From: Homalodisca vitripennis
Taxonomy: Eukaryota; Arthropoda; Insecta; Hemiptera; Cicadellidae
DNA length: 64,000 nt
Assembly: GCF_021130785.1 (NCBI RefSeq)
Contig: NC_060214.1
Span: forward strand, 105,312,001 to 105,376,000
Direction: 5' to 3'
The translations under genes and the position numbers were made by a program. The stretch's first letter is position 1. Each line of letters starts with the position of its first letter. The notes beneath the pieces were generated by a model that saw nothing but the letters and a program-made list of their open reading frames with translations, was not told where the DNA came from and ran no database searches. Shown here piece after piece: positions 10,448 to 20,606 of this stretch.

Positions 10448-10937
10448 GATACGAAAAAAGATGGGTTTGTTAAATAAGATAATACTTAATTTAAATGTAA
10501 AATGTATTCTTTTTTTAGATTTGAAATTCATTCTTCTGAATGAAAACGGATTTCCACCTGAAAAATGCGCACTAAACGCAGCCGGATTTGATTTGCGGAG
10601 TGGGGAGAACATCGTTGTCCGAAAATGGGATAGAGAACTAGTTAAAACTAATATAGCTTTAGTGTTACCAACTGGTTGTTATGGTCGTATAGCACCTAGA
10701 TCAGGTCTAGCATTAAAACATGGCATACATGTAGGCGCAGGCGTCATCGATGCAGATTATACTGTAAATATTGGTATATTGCTATTTAATCTCTCCGACA
10801 GGGATTTCAATGTCAGTATCGGAGATAGAATTGCTCAAATAATTTGTGAACGTATAGTGTATCCAAATCTTATTGAAATTTATCAATTGGAAGTGACAGA
10901 CAGAGGAGACAAGGGTTTTGGTTCATCTGGTGTTTAA
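10419..10937 (+). CDS. dUTPase (trimeric dUTP pyrophosphatase)
   Basis: Hydrolyses dUTP to dUMP and pyrophosphate, keeping uracil out of newly made viral DNA. All five motifs of the trimeric family are present in order: AAGFDL (residues 54-59), [10 protein letters not shown] (89-98), GAGVIDADY (106-114) with the catalytic Asp, GDRIAQII (135-142) and the C-terminal P-loop-like [10 protein letters not shown] (162-171). The frame has 172 codons from ATG 10419. ATG 10461 would give 158 residues, closer to the usual ~140-150, and is the more likely start. Motif 3 has TVNIG where RGE/QGE-V is common. It is intact here; copy 2 is frameshifted by one base. Confidence 0.92.
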   Translation: MKNKMALLNRIRKKMGLLNKIILNLNVKCILFLDLKFILLNENGFPPEKCALNAAGFDLRSGENIVVRKWDRELVKTNIALVLPTGCYGRIAPRSGLALKHGIHVGAGVIDADYTVNIGILLFNLSDRDFNVSIGDRIAQIICERIVYPNLIEIYQLEVTDRGDKGFGSSGV

Positions 10938-10995
10938 TTGAAACAGTAGTAAATTCAAAATTTAAAATAATGTAGAATAATTTGTTTTCAGAATA

Positions 10996-11292
10996 ATGAA
11001 TTCACATCTACCTTTTAAAAAAAGAAACCATGCAATTCCCGAACCTATGGAAGTGGAAGAGGAACATGAAGAAATAGAGCAGGAACAACCACATCAAATT
11101 GATATTGAGCCGGAAGAATGTCCCCCTCCTAATTTAAGACGAAAAAGAAACAGATTAAATTTAAATTGTTTGAATAATACATTTATAGTACTCGAAAATG
11201 CGTTTAAAAGTATATTAAACACTTATTATTTAAATAATAATAATTCAGATTTAAAAGATATTTGTTTGATCCTTCAAATTTCAAAAGAATAA
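10996..11292 (+). CDS. small acidic/basic protein upstream of the polymerase
   Basis: 98 codons from ATG 10996. The N-terminus is basic (FKKRNH), residues 16-45 are strongly acidic (EVEEEHEEIEQEQ), then comes an LRRKRNRL basic patch that could be a nuclear localisation signal, and a helical C-terminus. The frame closes 40 nt before the polymerase frame opens, and another frame reads on towards it, so this may be the N-terminus of the polymerase protein separated by an indel. Copy 2 has a 4-base insertion near 31810 that truncates it to 81 residues. Confidence 0.45.
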   Translation: MNSHLPFKKRNHAIPEPMEVEEEHEEIEQEQPHQIDIEPEECPPPNLRRKRNRLNLNCLNNTFIVLENAFKSILNTYYLNNNNSDLKDICLILQISKE

Positions 11293-11331
11293 ATAAGAAT
11301 TATTCAAAATTTACTAAACGAATATGGAGTT

Positions 11332-14300
11332 TTGAAATTTAATATTATTGTTGAATGTACTTATATTAAACCGTTAACAGAGCAAACTCAGGAAACCGCT
11401 TTTAAATCAACGAATTTCACGGTTTTTCATAGTGATTCGTTAAATGATATTTTAAGAAATATGATTAGTAAAATTTGTAGAGAAGAAAATGAATATTTGG
11501 GAAAAGGAAGTGGTTGGGCACTTCGCTCATTAGACGGAGTTTTGTTCAGATTCAGCAAGTATCGTCCACTAGGCGGATCTTCATACATACCACTTCCACA
11601 TTGTATTGAAAATAAAAAAGCTATTATTAATCCAAAAAATAATGATGATAATAAATGTTTTCAATGGTCCATTTTAGCACGTTATGTTACAGGAAATCAA
11701 AAATGTCGTATTGACGACAGATATATTGCCAATGTTAATCAATTTAATTTTAATGATTTAACATTTCGTTGTAATTTAAAACAAGTAAAAAAGTTTGAAA
11801 AAATGACCACACTGTTAGTGTTAATGTTTATGGATTAAATAAACATCAAGAAATGTATCCGCTCAAAGAATGTGATAAAGAGAATGTAAATCACTTTGAT
11901 TTGCTATTAATTTCAAACGATCGAGGAAACAATCATTATTGTTATATAAATAATTTCTCTAGATTAATACGGTCTCAAGTGACAAAATCAACAAGAAAAA
12001 CGCTATTTTGTAAAAGGTGTTTCGCTCACTATTCAGGACCAGATAAATTACTGAGACTAAAAAATCATAAACAGAATTGTAAAATTCATAAACCGCTAAT
12101 AGCCAAAATGCCGCCTTTTCCAAATTATGATAGTCCATCAATTTTGAAATTCACTAATTTTCATTTTAAGTATAAAGTTCCAATTGTTGCTTATTGCAAT
12201 TTAGAGTGTATTTTGAAAAAAGTTGATGAAAAACAATCACAATTTACAACAGTAAATGCAATACATGAACCAATGAGTTTTTGTGTATATTTGGTTTGTG
12301 ATAAGGATTTGCCAGAAATTATTGCTTCTCAATTGCCCAATGATCCTTATCTTTACAGAGGTGAAGATGCTGCATCAAAGTTTATGGACTATTTAATTTC
12401 AATATCAAATTTAATTCCTGACTTAATTAGAATTCATAAACCTATCCTTCCTCTTACAAGAGACGAAGAAAATAGAATTCGTACATCAACTAATTGCGAA
12501 TGCTGTGATTTAGAATTTTCAATGATTGATCGTACTGTAGTAGATCACTGTCATTTAACAGGACGTTTTAGAAATGTTCTTTGTAACACTTGTAATTTGA
12601 AAAGAAGAAATCAATCGTTTTTGCCTGTACGAGTATTTTTACACGGTAGTTCAAATTATGATACTCATTTTATTGTCAAACAATTAGGTTGTGACCAAAA
12701 GAAAATAGATATTATTCCGAATTCTTCTGATAAATATGTTAGTTTTTCAAAACAGACGACTGTTGGAATAAAATTACGCTTTTTGGACAGTTTTCGTTTT
12801 TTAAACGCTAGTCTAGCACAATTAGCTAATAAGTTACCAAATGATCAGTTTCATCATACAGAGTTGTTTTTTAATCATGATGACATGCCTTATGACACTA
12901 AAAAAGGCGTATATCCTTATGACTATACTGATTCGTGGGATAAACTAAATGAAAATCAATTACCTGAAAAAGAATCACTTTTTAATAAAATGACAGAGGA
13001 ACATATTTCAGAAGAAGAATTCAATCATGCCAAAGAAATCTGGTAACGATTTAATTGTAAAACATTAGGTGAATATTCAGATCTGTATTTACGAACTGAT
13101 GTGCTCTTGTTAGCCGATGTTTTTGAAAATTTTCGAACTATATGTGTGAATAATTATGAATTGGATCCAGCTAATTATTTAACAGTTCCTAGTTTAACTT
13201 TTGATGCTATTTTAAAATTCACAAAGGTAGAATTAGAATTATTTCATAATTATGATATGTACATGTTTATTGAAAAAGGAATAAGAGGCGGTTTTACAAG
13301 TTGTCTCAAAAGACATGCTATGGCTAATAATAAGGATTTAAATATTGTTTCATATAACTCTAACGAACCTTCAAAATATTTGACATACATTGATGCAAAC
13401 AATTTATACGGATGGGCTATGTGTAAATATATGCCTAAAGACGGATTTCATTGGTTGACCGAAGCAGATATAAGAAATTTCAATGTATTATCAATTTCAG
13501 ATGATAATCGTTTAAGATATATTGTATAATGTGATGTTGGCTATCCGTCTTATTTACACGAACACCATGATGATCTTCCGTTTTTTTTTCTGAAAAAAAA
13601 GTGTCCTCCAAAGTCGAAATTTCCTAAACTGTTAACCACATTGTGGGATAAAGATTTTTATGTATGCCATTATATGAATTTAAAACAAGCACTGGAAAAC
13701 GGATTGGTGTTAAAAACGAATTCACAGAATTTTAGCGTTTAATCAAAGCGCTTGGCTCAAATCGTACATTCTGTTCAATAAAGAAAAAAGAAAACAGGCT
13801 AAAAATGAATTTGAAAAAGATTTTTATAAATTACTGAATAACGCCATGTTTGGTAAGTCAATTGAAAATGTAAGAGATAGACTTAATATAGAATTAGTTA
13901 ACAATGAGATAAGATTAACAAAACTTATTTCTAGACCAAACTTTAAAAATAGAATTATATATTCTGAAAATTTAAGTTTAGTAGAATGTACTAAAGATAT
14001 TGTTCTATTTAACAAACCCATTTATATAGGATTTACTGTTTTAGAACTAAGTAAATATCATATGTACGATTTTCATTATAGAATTATGAAATCTTCTTAT
14101 CCTAATAATAGAATTAACTTATTGTATATTGATACGGATTCTTTTTTCTATGAAATTTACAGTGATGATTTGTACAAAGACTTTATAAATGAAAATATTA
14201 AAAATTACTTTGATATGTCGGACTATCCTGTTGACCATGAATGTTATTTTAATGAGAATAAAAAAAACTAGGATGTTTTAAAAATGAATGTATGGGTGTT

Positions 14301-14704
14301 CATATAGTGGAATTTATTGGATTAAGAAGCAAACTTTATACGTATAGAACTGTTAATGATTTATATTTAGAAAAGTGTAAAAAAATGAATTTGAAACAAG
14401 CAAAGGGAGTAACTAAACCAGTAATAAAAAAACATATAACTTTTATGACTATAAAAACTGTTTATTTTTATCAACTAATATAAGACGAAAAATGAGAATG
14501 TTTCAATCCAAAAAGCATATATTAAGAACTGTAACCATAAATAACAAACGTTTCATTACTAACGATGGAATAAATACGTTAGCTTATGGAAATAAATTAT
14601 TTAAAAAACAATTACATTACTGTATATTCTTGTATATATTGTATATAATATGCTGTATTATGGTATGTATAATACATAACATTAACAAATATATTTTATA
14701 CTAA
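11332..14704 (+). pseudogene. Maverick-type B-family DNA polymerase (broken)
   Basis: Replicates the element, presumably by protein priming as in other Mavericks. Segments in order: N-terminal domain with GSGWAL and GGSSYIPLP (11332-11838); Exo I (YCNLEC, 12192-12209); a zinc insertion with CECC and VVDHCHLTGRFRNVLCNTCN (12494-12597) of the recombination-endonuclease VII type; Exo II-like HGSSNYDTHFI (12639-12671); motif A YIDANNLYGWAM (13386-13421); motif B NNAMFGKSIENVR (13835-13873); motif C YIDTDSFF (14125-14148). Breaks: shift near 11840, TAA 13044-13046, TAA 13527-13529, shift near 13735, shift at an A-run near 14265, shift near 14440. The first Exo I acid is Asn. The same breaks occur in copy 2. 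Confidence 0.92.
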
Positions 14705-14799
14705 CATTTACCTTTGTTTTTATTTTATTTTTAGTTCCCATTTTTCAATACAGAGAAAAGGAAGTAATAACCATCAGTTAAAAAAATCAACATTTATTT

Positions 14800-15992
14800 C
14801 TACATAATTTTCTTTAAAATTCCTGATGGTGTGTATTGTACAATTGCATCATTTATAATTAAACAATAAACTGCAGTTCCAGTTCAAAAGTCCTTGTTTG
14901 ATTGCAATTCAACTCTTATATCCAATTCTCCAATTTTTATTGTATCAACTCGCTTTGAAGAATCAATAACAAAAGTGGAAATTTTTGTAGAAACTCATTT
15001 TTACTCAGACAAGGTTGGTTATCACTTCCTGCATAATATGAAGACTGGAATCTCGAATACAATTCATACATCAGTGCTTTGCATCCATTGAAATTATCAT
15101 AACGATAATACTTGCTATTTAAATAAAGTTTCACATTTTCCAAATCACAAAAATCAAAATGTGATGAATTTTTATCCTTTCTATTTGTTTGAAAGCCTAT
15201 TATTACATATCGAGGCTTTTCCACCAAAGATGTAGTTTTAACAGTCCAAGTCTGAGCTTTAGAAACAAGAAGTGAGGGATATTCATGAATTTGCCATCTT
15301 CTAAACGCCATTGTTATCGGCTGATCAGAGTCAGTAATTTTTAGTAATGATAATCTTATATTATCATCAACACGAACATAAGGAACTTTCCAAACAATTT
15401 TATTTATTTGAAATGAACACTCGTGAAGACGTTGTGTAGCTTGAAGAATTGCATTCTTATCAGTTGAAGCGCGTATCAGCACTAATTCTTGTTTTACATT
15501 CAAAAGTATTTTTTTATAATCTTCTGCAAAACCCAATAATAATTGGAGCGGTACACAAAATGAAAAATTAGTTTTATCTGCACGAACGTCCATCAAAGGT
15601 AGATTCCAGCCTGAATTTTTAATCCAGTTTCCATCTCCCGGTTTCAGTGTAAGTATATTTTTCATAGCACTAGTTATACCAACATTTTTTACACGATCAA
15701 TTTCCGTTCCACAAATTTCATATCTAATTTCATCAAATAAGAAAGCCATACAGTTATTAATTAGACTTGAAGTAGTATCATCTTTTAAATCAGCAGAGTT
15801 AATAATTTTCCCTTCAATCAGTAAAAAACTTTTATTGGGACATGTATATGCATCTTGTTGATGAACAGGAATACGAATTTCATCACTATTTTTAAAAGAA
15901 TTAGATGTGTATGGATTTTGGGAATACCATTCCCATTCTATAAGCGATTCATCAATTTCTATATTTGCATTAACATTTAATATATTACTCAT
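14800..15992 (-). pseudogene. major capsid protein (double jelly-roll type), frameshifted C-terminus
   Basis: By size, gene order (last gene of the minus-strand cluster, after protease and penton) and residue pattern this is the Maverick/adintovirus major capsid (hexon-like) protein. ATG 15992 (MSNILNVNANIEIDES) opens a frame of 351 codons. An indel near 14980 removes the native C-terminus, which copy 2 still reads through to residue 400 (TAG equivalent at 14800-14802). No catalytic motif is expected, so the assignment rests on synteny and family resemblance. Its start overlaps the end of the upstream small ORF by 8 nt (ATGAGTAA). Confidence 0.72.
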
Positions 15993-16164
15993 TTTTAATT
16001 CGTTTAAATTCCGGAAGATTTTGTAGAAAAATTAAATGTTTTAATGTTAACGGTTTCAAAGTTCGAACATGACTAATATCTTTTTTAAATTTCTTATTTC
16101 TTATACTAGAAACGCTAGTTGTAATATTATTATTATTTTCTCTAATCGGAAATACAATACCCAT
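15985..16164 (-). CDS. small basic protein between penton and major capsid genes
   Basis: 59 residues from ATG 16164, beginning MGIVFPIRENNNN and ending LQNLPEFKRIKNE. It is basic (pI looks high) with a helical C-terminus. The stop TAA overlaps the capsid ATG in ATGAGTAA. It opens 3 nt after the penton stop. Its position suggests a minor virion component (cement or core peptide), which is inference. It is open in both copies (36601-36780) with a few substitutions, unlike many neighbours. Confidence 0.6.
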   Translation of the reverse strand: MGIVFPIRENNNNITTSVSSIRNKKFKKDISHVRTLKPLTLKHLIFLQNLPEFKRIKNE

Positions 16165-16167
16165 TAT

Positions 16168-16853
16168 TTATTTCTGTTTTTTTCTTATATCAACTCTTAA
16201 ATTAATTTCTTTGTTTCTAAAATTCACTAAGTTACCTTGTTGATCTTCTAATGTTATATACAATTCATCTAATGTTGATTGTTTTGTAATTGGTAAATAT
16301 TTAACAATATTTGGTTTTTCAACAATTTTATAACCAGGTGCTACAGCAGGATAAAACTCATGAAGCACATGTCCTGCTATCCCGTTTCTATAAGATCCTT
16401 TAACAATATGATTCGAATGATATCCACTTTATTAATGGCGTCCTGATTAGGTGACATATGCCATTTATTTGCTTCTAATTTTTGACTATTTGTAAATTCT
16501 AATAGATTCGCTATAGAATTTGGAACTGTAAAGTCTACAATATGATTACATAATATTTCACAATGAAGTGTGTTATTATTTGCAACAAGATTAAAAGTGG
16601 TAGAAGATTTTTTTTCTTCTAAATCTTTTGTAATATATTTCTTAATATCTTCTATCTCGTATGCACCAGTTGGTAAACTCAGTACGTCTGTACCAATCTT
16701 GATTTTATTATTTATATCTTCTTCAACATTTGGAATTGAATTATATGTCATTAAATCTAAAAATCCCAATTCCCACTCATCAGACGAACTCAAATCCAGA
16801 GGTGGAAAAAGAGAACATTTTAAATTTGAATGTTTTCCAGTAACACAAATCAT
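16168..16853 (-). pseudogene. penton-like minor capsid protein, frameshifted
   Basis: Single jelly-roll vertex protein of Maverick/adintovirus virions, by synteny and pattern (SLFPPLDLSSSDEWELGFLD near the N-terminus; EFYPAVAPGYKIVEKPNIVK towards the C-terminus). I take ATG 16853, which overlaps the protease stop as ATGA; the frame also extends upstream without an ATG. A short deletion near 16410 relative to copy 2 (gattcg versus acaagtgattcg) shifts the frame, closing it at 16377 and leaving the last 66 codons in another frame. Confidence 0.7.
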
Positions 16854-17245
16854 CTTCGTACAGCTAGAACGTCTAAACACAAATGACCGCAACTCACTGT
16901 GCCGGCTCGTTGTCTAGGAAAATAATTATATTTTATATTCAATTTGTTACCATCAACACTTTTTAAATATTTTTGAATTTCAATTGGTGGACGTAAATTC
17001 CCGAAACTATCGAAATATTCAACATTTAAACCTATTTTGTAAAAACATATCCAGTGTGTACCTTGTCCTGCATAACTGTCTAAATTTATAATTGCGGATT
17101 CGTTATTGCGTATTCTAATTGGTAATAAATCGCGCATAAAAACCCCTCTGAAATGTGGTAATTTAAGTTTTTTTGCACATTTTAATATATCTTTATTCGG
17201 CAATAGTCTATTACCTAAGCGATCGATTATTTTTGACGAGTACAT
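16850..17245 (-). CDS. adenain-like cysteine protease (capsid maturation)
   Basis: 131 residues. The catalytic pattern of adenovirus-type (C5/ULP-fold) proteases is visible: His64 in GTHWICFY, Asp79 in VEYFDSFG, Gln112 in FPRQRAG and Cys119 in SCGHLCLD; the Gln-to-Cys spacing of 7 matches adenain. It would cleave capsid and core precursors during virion assembly. It is shorter than adenovirus protease (~200) but near the usual Maverick size. The start ATG 17245 shares a base with the upstream stop (TAATG), and its TGA overlaps the penton ATG (ATGA). Open in both copies. Confidence 0.88.
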   Translation of the reverse strand: MYSSKIIDRLGNRLLPNKDILKCAKKLKLPHFRGVFMRDLLPIRIRNNESAIINLDSYAGQGTHWICFYKIGLNVEYFDSFGNLRPPIEIQKYLKSVDGNKLNIKYNYFPRQRAGTVSCGHLCLDVLAVRR

Positions 17246-17784
17246 TATGATTTTTTTGAATGACCAGAACCTTTATACGGTCTTAAATATAGACCTTTAC
17301 CTTTTTTAACCGTTTTATTTTTATTAACTTTATTTTTTATTTTTTTCTTACATTTAGAACAATTGTTCGACTTTTTCTTTTTTCCAACTCCTCCTCCTCC
17401 AAGTTTGGTTTTTGCTCTCATGATATTAGTAACTGTCCATGCGGCTGCTTTTTCACCTAAACTTGAATCAGATGCTTTAACACTATCCCAAGCGACTCAG
17501 CTAATACGATCCGCAATAGATCTCTGTTTATTATCACTATATTTTGCATACGCTATATCGTGTTGACGACACAAAGAGTCAAGTTTATTAATTCCCTTTT
17601 GACCTAATGCAAGTCTTTTATTCAAATTGGTTCCTGGACCACAAAATTGGTAACCTGGTAAGTGTATTGCCGCCGGTAAAATATCAATTGCTTTATTTAA
17701 AACTGAACCTGCTGCATTGGCAAGTGATGTTATCAGTCCCGAGCCTTGATAACTACTAGCACAACTGTTTTTTTTCCTAGCCAT
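17245..17784 (-). pseudogene. phospholipase A2-type virion protein with basic tail (one in-frame TGA)
   Basis: Parvovirus VP1u-like secreted-type phospholipase A2 domain, as in adintoviruses, where it is thought to help membrane escape. Residues 44-53 hold the calcium loop (GYQFCGPGTN) and 74-79 the catalytic QHDIAY, with Asp84. After TGA at 17497-17499 the same frame continues with a conserved AWDSVK...LGEKAAAWTVTN segment, a Gly run, a Lys-rich tail with CX2C, and GKGLYLRPYKGSG. The tail ends in TAA 17245-17247, which shares its last A with the protease ATG. Apart from the TGA this copy is open from ATG 17784; copy 2 has more damage. Confidence 0.85.
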
Positions 17785-17811
17785 AATATATAATTGTACT
17801 AAGCTTATTTC

Positions 17812-18066
17812 TTATTTATCGCCTTCCAGTTCTTCTAATATTTCTTGAATCGTATCACGAACATGTGATTTAAAATTATAATAATATTTTTTTAAAGTTA
17901 TAAATTCGTTTTTAGTAAAATTTTCAAATTCGTTTTTTAAATCTAAAGTGTTTATTTTTATTTCTCTATCGGTTTGCTCTAATTTATGTCTAGTTGAGTT
18001 TAGTTCTTGTCTTATCACAACATCGTTATTATTAACACTGGGACTAACATTGACGATCCTCCTTTT
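17812..18066 (-). pseudogene. coiled-coil fragment with fibre-like repeat motif, no ATG
   Basis: The frame is open from after TAA 18067-18069 to the stop at 17812 but lacks an ATG (the first usable codon is GTG at 18018), so the 5' part is damaged or the start is elsewhere. It begins with KRRIVNVSPSVNNNDVV, which mirrors NKRIWNLGNAAEPNDAI in the next ORF upstream, then a ~60-residue heptad-like helix (ELNSTRHKLEQTDREIKINT). This looks like a fibre or shaft module with coiled coil. Same state in copy 2. Confidence 0.45.
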
Positions 18067-18089
18067 TTAACCAGCGCAATGTAATAATT

Positions 18090-18421
18090 TTATATATTAA
18101 AAATCGATTGCTCGCTATTTTGTATTTCATTTTTCAATTTAGTTTCAAGATGATTAATTAAACCGGTAACATTTTCCCGAAAATAAGTTTTTAATTCTTC
18201 AACTTTTTTATTTATTAAGACAATTGTGAATAGCATCGCTGAAAATATTAAAATTTATTGCATCATTGGGTTCTGCTGCATTACCTAGATTCCAAATTCT
18301 CTTATTTAATACATCATAGTTTCCATCACCGTCGATATGGAATGCATCACCCTTAGGTCCTCTCAGATTACTAGAACTAATACCATCACCATTCGAAAAA
18401 TGACCAAACTTATCAACACTC
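18090..18421 (-). pseudogene. fibre-like structural protein, damaged
   Basis: Equivalent of the open 112-codon ORF 38726-39064 in copy 2. Copy 1 has lost the start (cactcagttac where copy 2 has cactcatagctac) and has a short indel near 18218. The Maverick-typical segment RGPKGDAFHIDGDGNYDVLN and the NKRIWNLGN motif are still readable. Its role as fibre or spike is inferred from the Gly-rich LRGPKGD and repeat pattern. Confidence 0.5.
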
Positions 18422-18485
18422 AGTTACTATCAGATACAAAGGATGAAATAAAAATGAAAAATACAAGTATTGTAATCATTCTTTA

Positions 18486-18713
18486 TTAAAATAATTTATC
18501 TCTTAATTCATATAACTCTTCTAATATTGAATTTATTTCATTTGAATGTGCTGTATTCCCCGCTTTTTGAGAAGCCAGTAACATTCTCAACCTATCGACC
18601 AGTTCGTTAGGATCATCATAGTAAATTACATCTGGTTTTAAATTAGATATAATTATTCCACTGTCTGCCGCTGCTTCTTGGTGATTAATCTCATCTGTAT
18701 AAGTGTTCACCAT
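18486..18713 (-). CDS. conserved 75-residue Maverick protein (DPNELVDRLRMLLAS)
   Basis: A complete frame from ATG 18713. Core YYDDPNELVDRLRMLLASQK followed by AGNTAHSNEINSILEELYEL is a pattern I associate with small conserved Maverick proteins of unknown function; it is predicted to be helical with no membrane segment. Open in both copies with one residue difference (Q/L at about position 50). Its N-terminus (MVNTYTDE...SGIIISN) resembles that of the next small ORF upstream, implying tandem paralogues. Confidence 0.6.
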   Translation of the reverse strand: MVNTYTDEINHQEAAADSGIIISNLKPDVIYYDDPNELVDRLRMLLASQKAGNTAHSNEINSILEELYELRDKLF

Positions 18714-18777
18714 AGAAATTGTTTTTTCTTTTCATAACTATTGGAAAATTATTATCTTTGTTTTACTGTGATTTTTT

Positions 18778-18867
18778 TTATAAAGAAGAAAAATTAGATA
18801 GTATTATTCCACTACCTGAGGCTGCTTGTTGTTGATTACCACTTTCATCGGTATTAGTGTTCTTCAT
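18778..18867 (-). pseudogene. truncated small paralogue of the 75-residue protein
   Basis: 29 codons from ATG 18867 starting MKNTNTDESGNQQQAASGSG, similar to the start of the downstream ORF. A stop (TAA) right after SNFSSL ends it early; copy 2 reads on to 58 residues. The ATG overlaps the upstream gene's stop as ATGA at 18864-18867. Confidence 0.4.
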
Positions 18868-19875
18868 AGATTTTGTGTTTTTCTTCACTTTAATATTCGA
18901 GAAATAATATTTTGATGCTTGATGCCTCTATTTGATCTTACTTTTCCTGAAGACGAATAATTAGATTTATGTACATTGGTTTGCATTATAATTAAATAAT
19001 AGTTTTCTAAATCATATTCAGAATAAATATATGCATTAGGATTATTCATAAATATTAATTCATAAAGTCATCGTGTTCCTTCATATCGTATTCCATCAAT
19101 AATTAAATCATCACCGTCGATATCTACAAGTTTATCACCGATTTTCCATGAATCACCCTCACCATGTAACCCGTAATTATGATCAATATGTTTACTGCCT
19201 GAGAAAAATATTCTTTGGTTATTTTACCTGTGAAATTTTTTCAATATAATATTTAGCAAGTTGTTTTCCTTCAGGTGTTTTTAATAGTTCCTCGCCCGTA
19301 GGCCGGGTTTGATGTATTTTTCAAAAACATCTGATTTTGCTGGAGTAACAGCAGTTGTTGTTTCCATTTCTTTTTCCTCTTCATCCGTTCCAACTGCTTC
19401 CATATCACTGTTATTATCATTCGGAATTTGAATTGCTCCTCTTTTAGATTTTGGAATGTCTAAAGTAACATCATCGTATTCAAGATCACTTTCAAAATCA
19501 CATTTACCAACAAGGTAAATTAATTTTCTGTTTTCTTTTTATACCTAGAGGTGGATTTACAACTCGAAGTTTTACTGGAACTGAATCAGATTCAATTTCG
19601 GTTTTAAATAATTTCCGTTTCCGTTCAATTCTTTTAATATTATCTTGTTCTTGTTGTTCTTCTTTTATTAGTTGTTTTAACGGTTCTGATACAGGTTTCA
19701 ATTGTTTTTCCCACAATTCTTCTGTGTCAAACTGTTCTCGTTCAATCGATCTATGTTTATTTTTTATATTTGTTCTTAATTTATGTATTTCTTTAACCAC
19801 ATCGTCTTTTGTTTTGTTTTGAAACCAAGAATCATCAAATTTCTCCAACAAAATACTCACTATGAATGATAACAT
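18864..19875 (-). pseudogene. conserved Maverick protein of unknown function, broken
   Basis: Starts MLSFIVSILLEKFDDSWFQN at ATG 19875 with a charged helical N-terminal half (to ~residue 115), then frames in other phases: an acidic segment (about 19500-19330), a RPTGEELLKTPEGKQLAKYY-type segment near 19300 (also frame-disrupted in this copy), a WKIGDKLVDIDGDDLIIDGI segment near 19110 followed by a TGA near 19070, and a basic C-terminus. The IGDxxVxIDGDDxxIDG pattern recurs in Maverick proteins of this position. Copy 1 has an extra deletion near 19205 relative to copy 2. Function unknown; a virion or packaging role is possible from its place between ATPase and fibre genes. Confidence 0.5.
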
Positions 19876-19898
19876 TTAAACTAGTTTTATATTTTTAT

Positions 19899-20606
19899 TT
19901 AAAAATCTGAAGTAAAAACATCAAAACCTAGTCGATAACGTCCATTATTTAAACTTCTATCCTTATCAATCACTACAGATTTATTTTTCCTACGATTCCA
20001 TACTGTAATACACATTTCTTTAAACCGTTCATAAGTCATATCCATGTTTACATGATCATTATATACATGGTGTAAATTTCTATCATCTTGTCTGAACAAT
20101 ATTATAAAGTTTGCATTATCTCAAACTAACTGTTTAGGTATAAAACTGTATGTTTGACATAGATAAAAAGTATCAATTTTACAATGACGTCCCATTGCAA
20201 AATAATTTTTTATATTTTTTTGACTATCGCATATTACATTATCAAAAATTATAATTGAATACGGTTTAATTTCACTAGGAAATGGAACCTCATCTTTATC
20301 AGAAAAATAAAAATAAGCAATTTCCTTTATATTTGATAACACACATTCCAAAAATGTATATTTTTCCTGAAATAATGATTTAGAAAAAATATAAACATTG
20401 GAAAAGAATAAACCTTTTAGTGAGAATAGTAAATTTAAAACTAAATTAGTTTTACCGCAGTTAGAAGGGCCGCATATTATACATCATATTGTGTCAGGTA
20501 ACAAATCGCCATGCCTTTTGGTTTTATGCATATCAATTGACTTTCCGCTAACTAATCTATCCAAATTTATTATTGGTATTTGTACACTTTGTTTAGAACA
20601 TTTCAT
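19899..20606 (-). pseudogene. FtsK/HerA-type genome packaging ATPase, two nonsense TGAs
   Basis: Motor expected to pump viral DNA into the capsid. ATG 20606 overlaps the integrase stop (ATGA). Walker A is GPSNCGKT (residues 46-53), Walker B IIIFDNVI (119-126) and the C-terminal segment YLCQTYSFIPKQL carries the Gln and Arg-finger region. Copy 1 has TGA at 20484-20486 just before Walker A (AGA in copy 2) and TGA at 20121-20123 (CGA in copy 2), so it cannot make the full 235-residue protein. Confidence 0.88.

Noticed and set aside
11332..14704. Programmed frameshifting to make one DNA polymerase
   Set aside because: There are two in-frame TAA codons and at least four shifts, more than recoding could bridge, plus a lost Exo I acid. 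Treated as a pseudogene.
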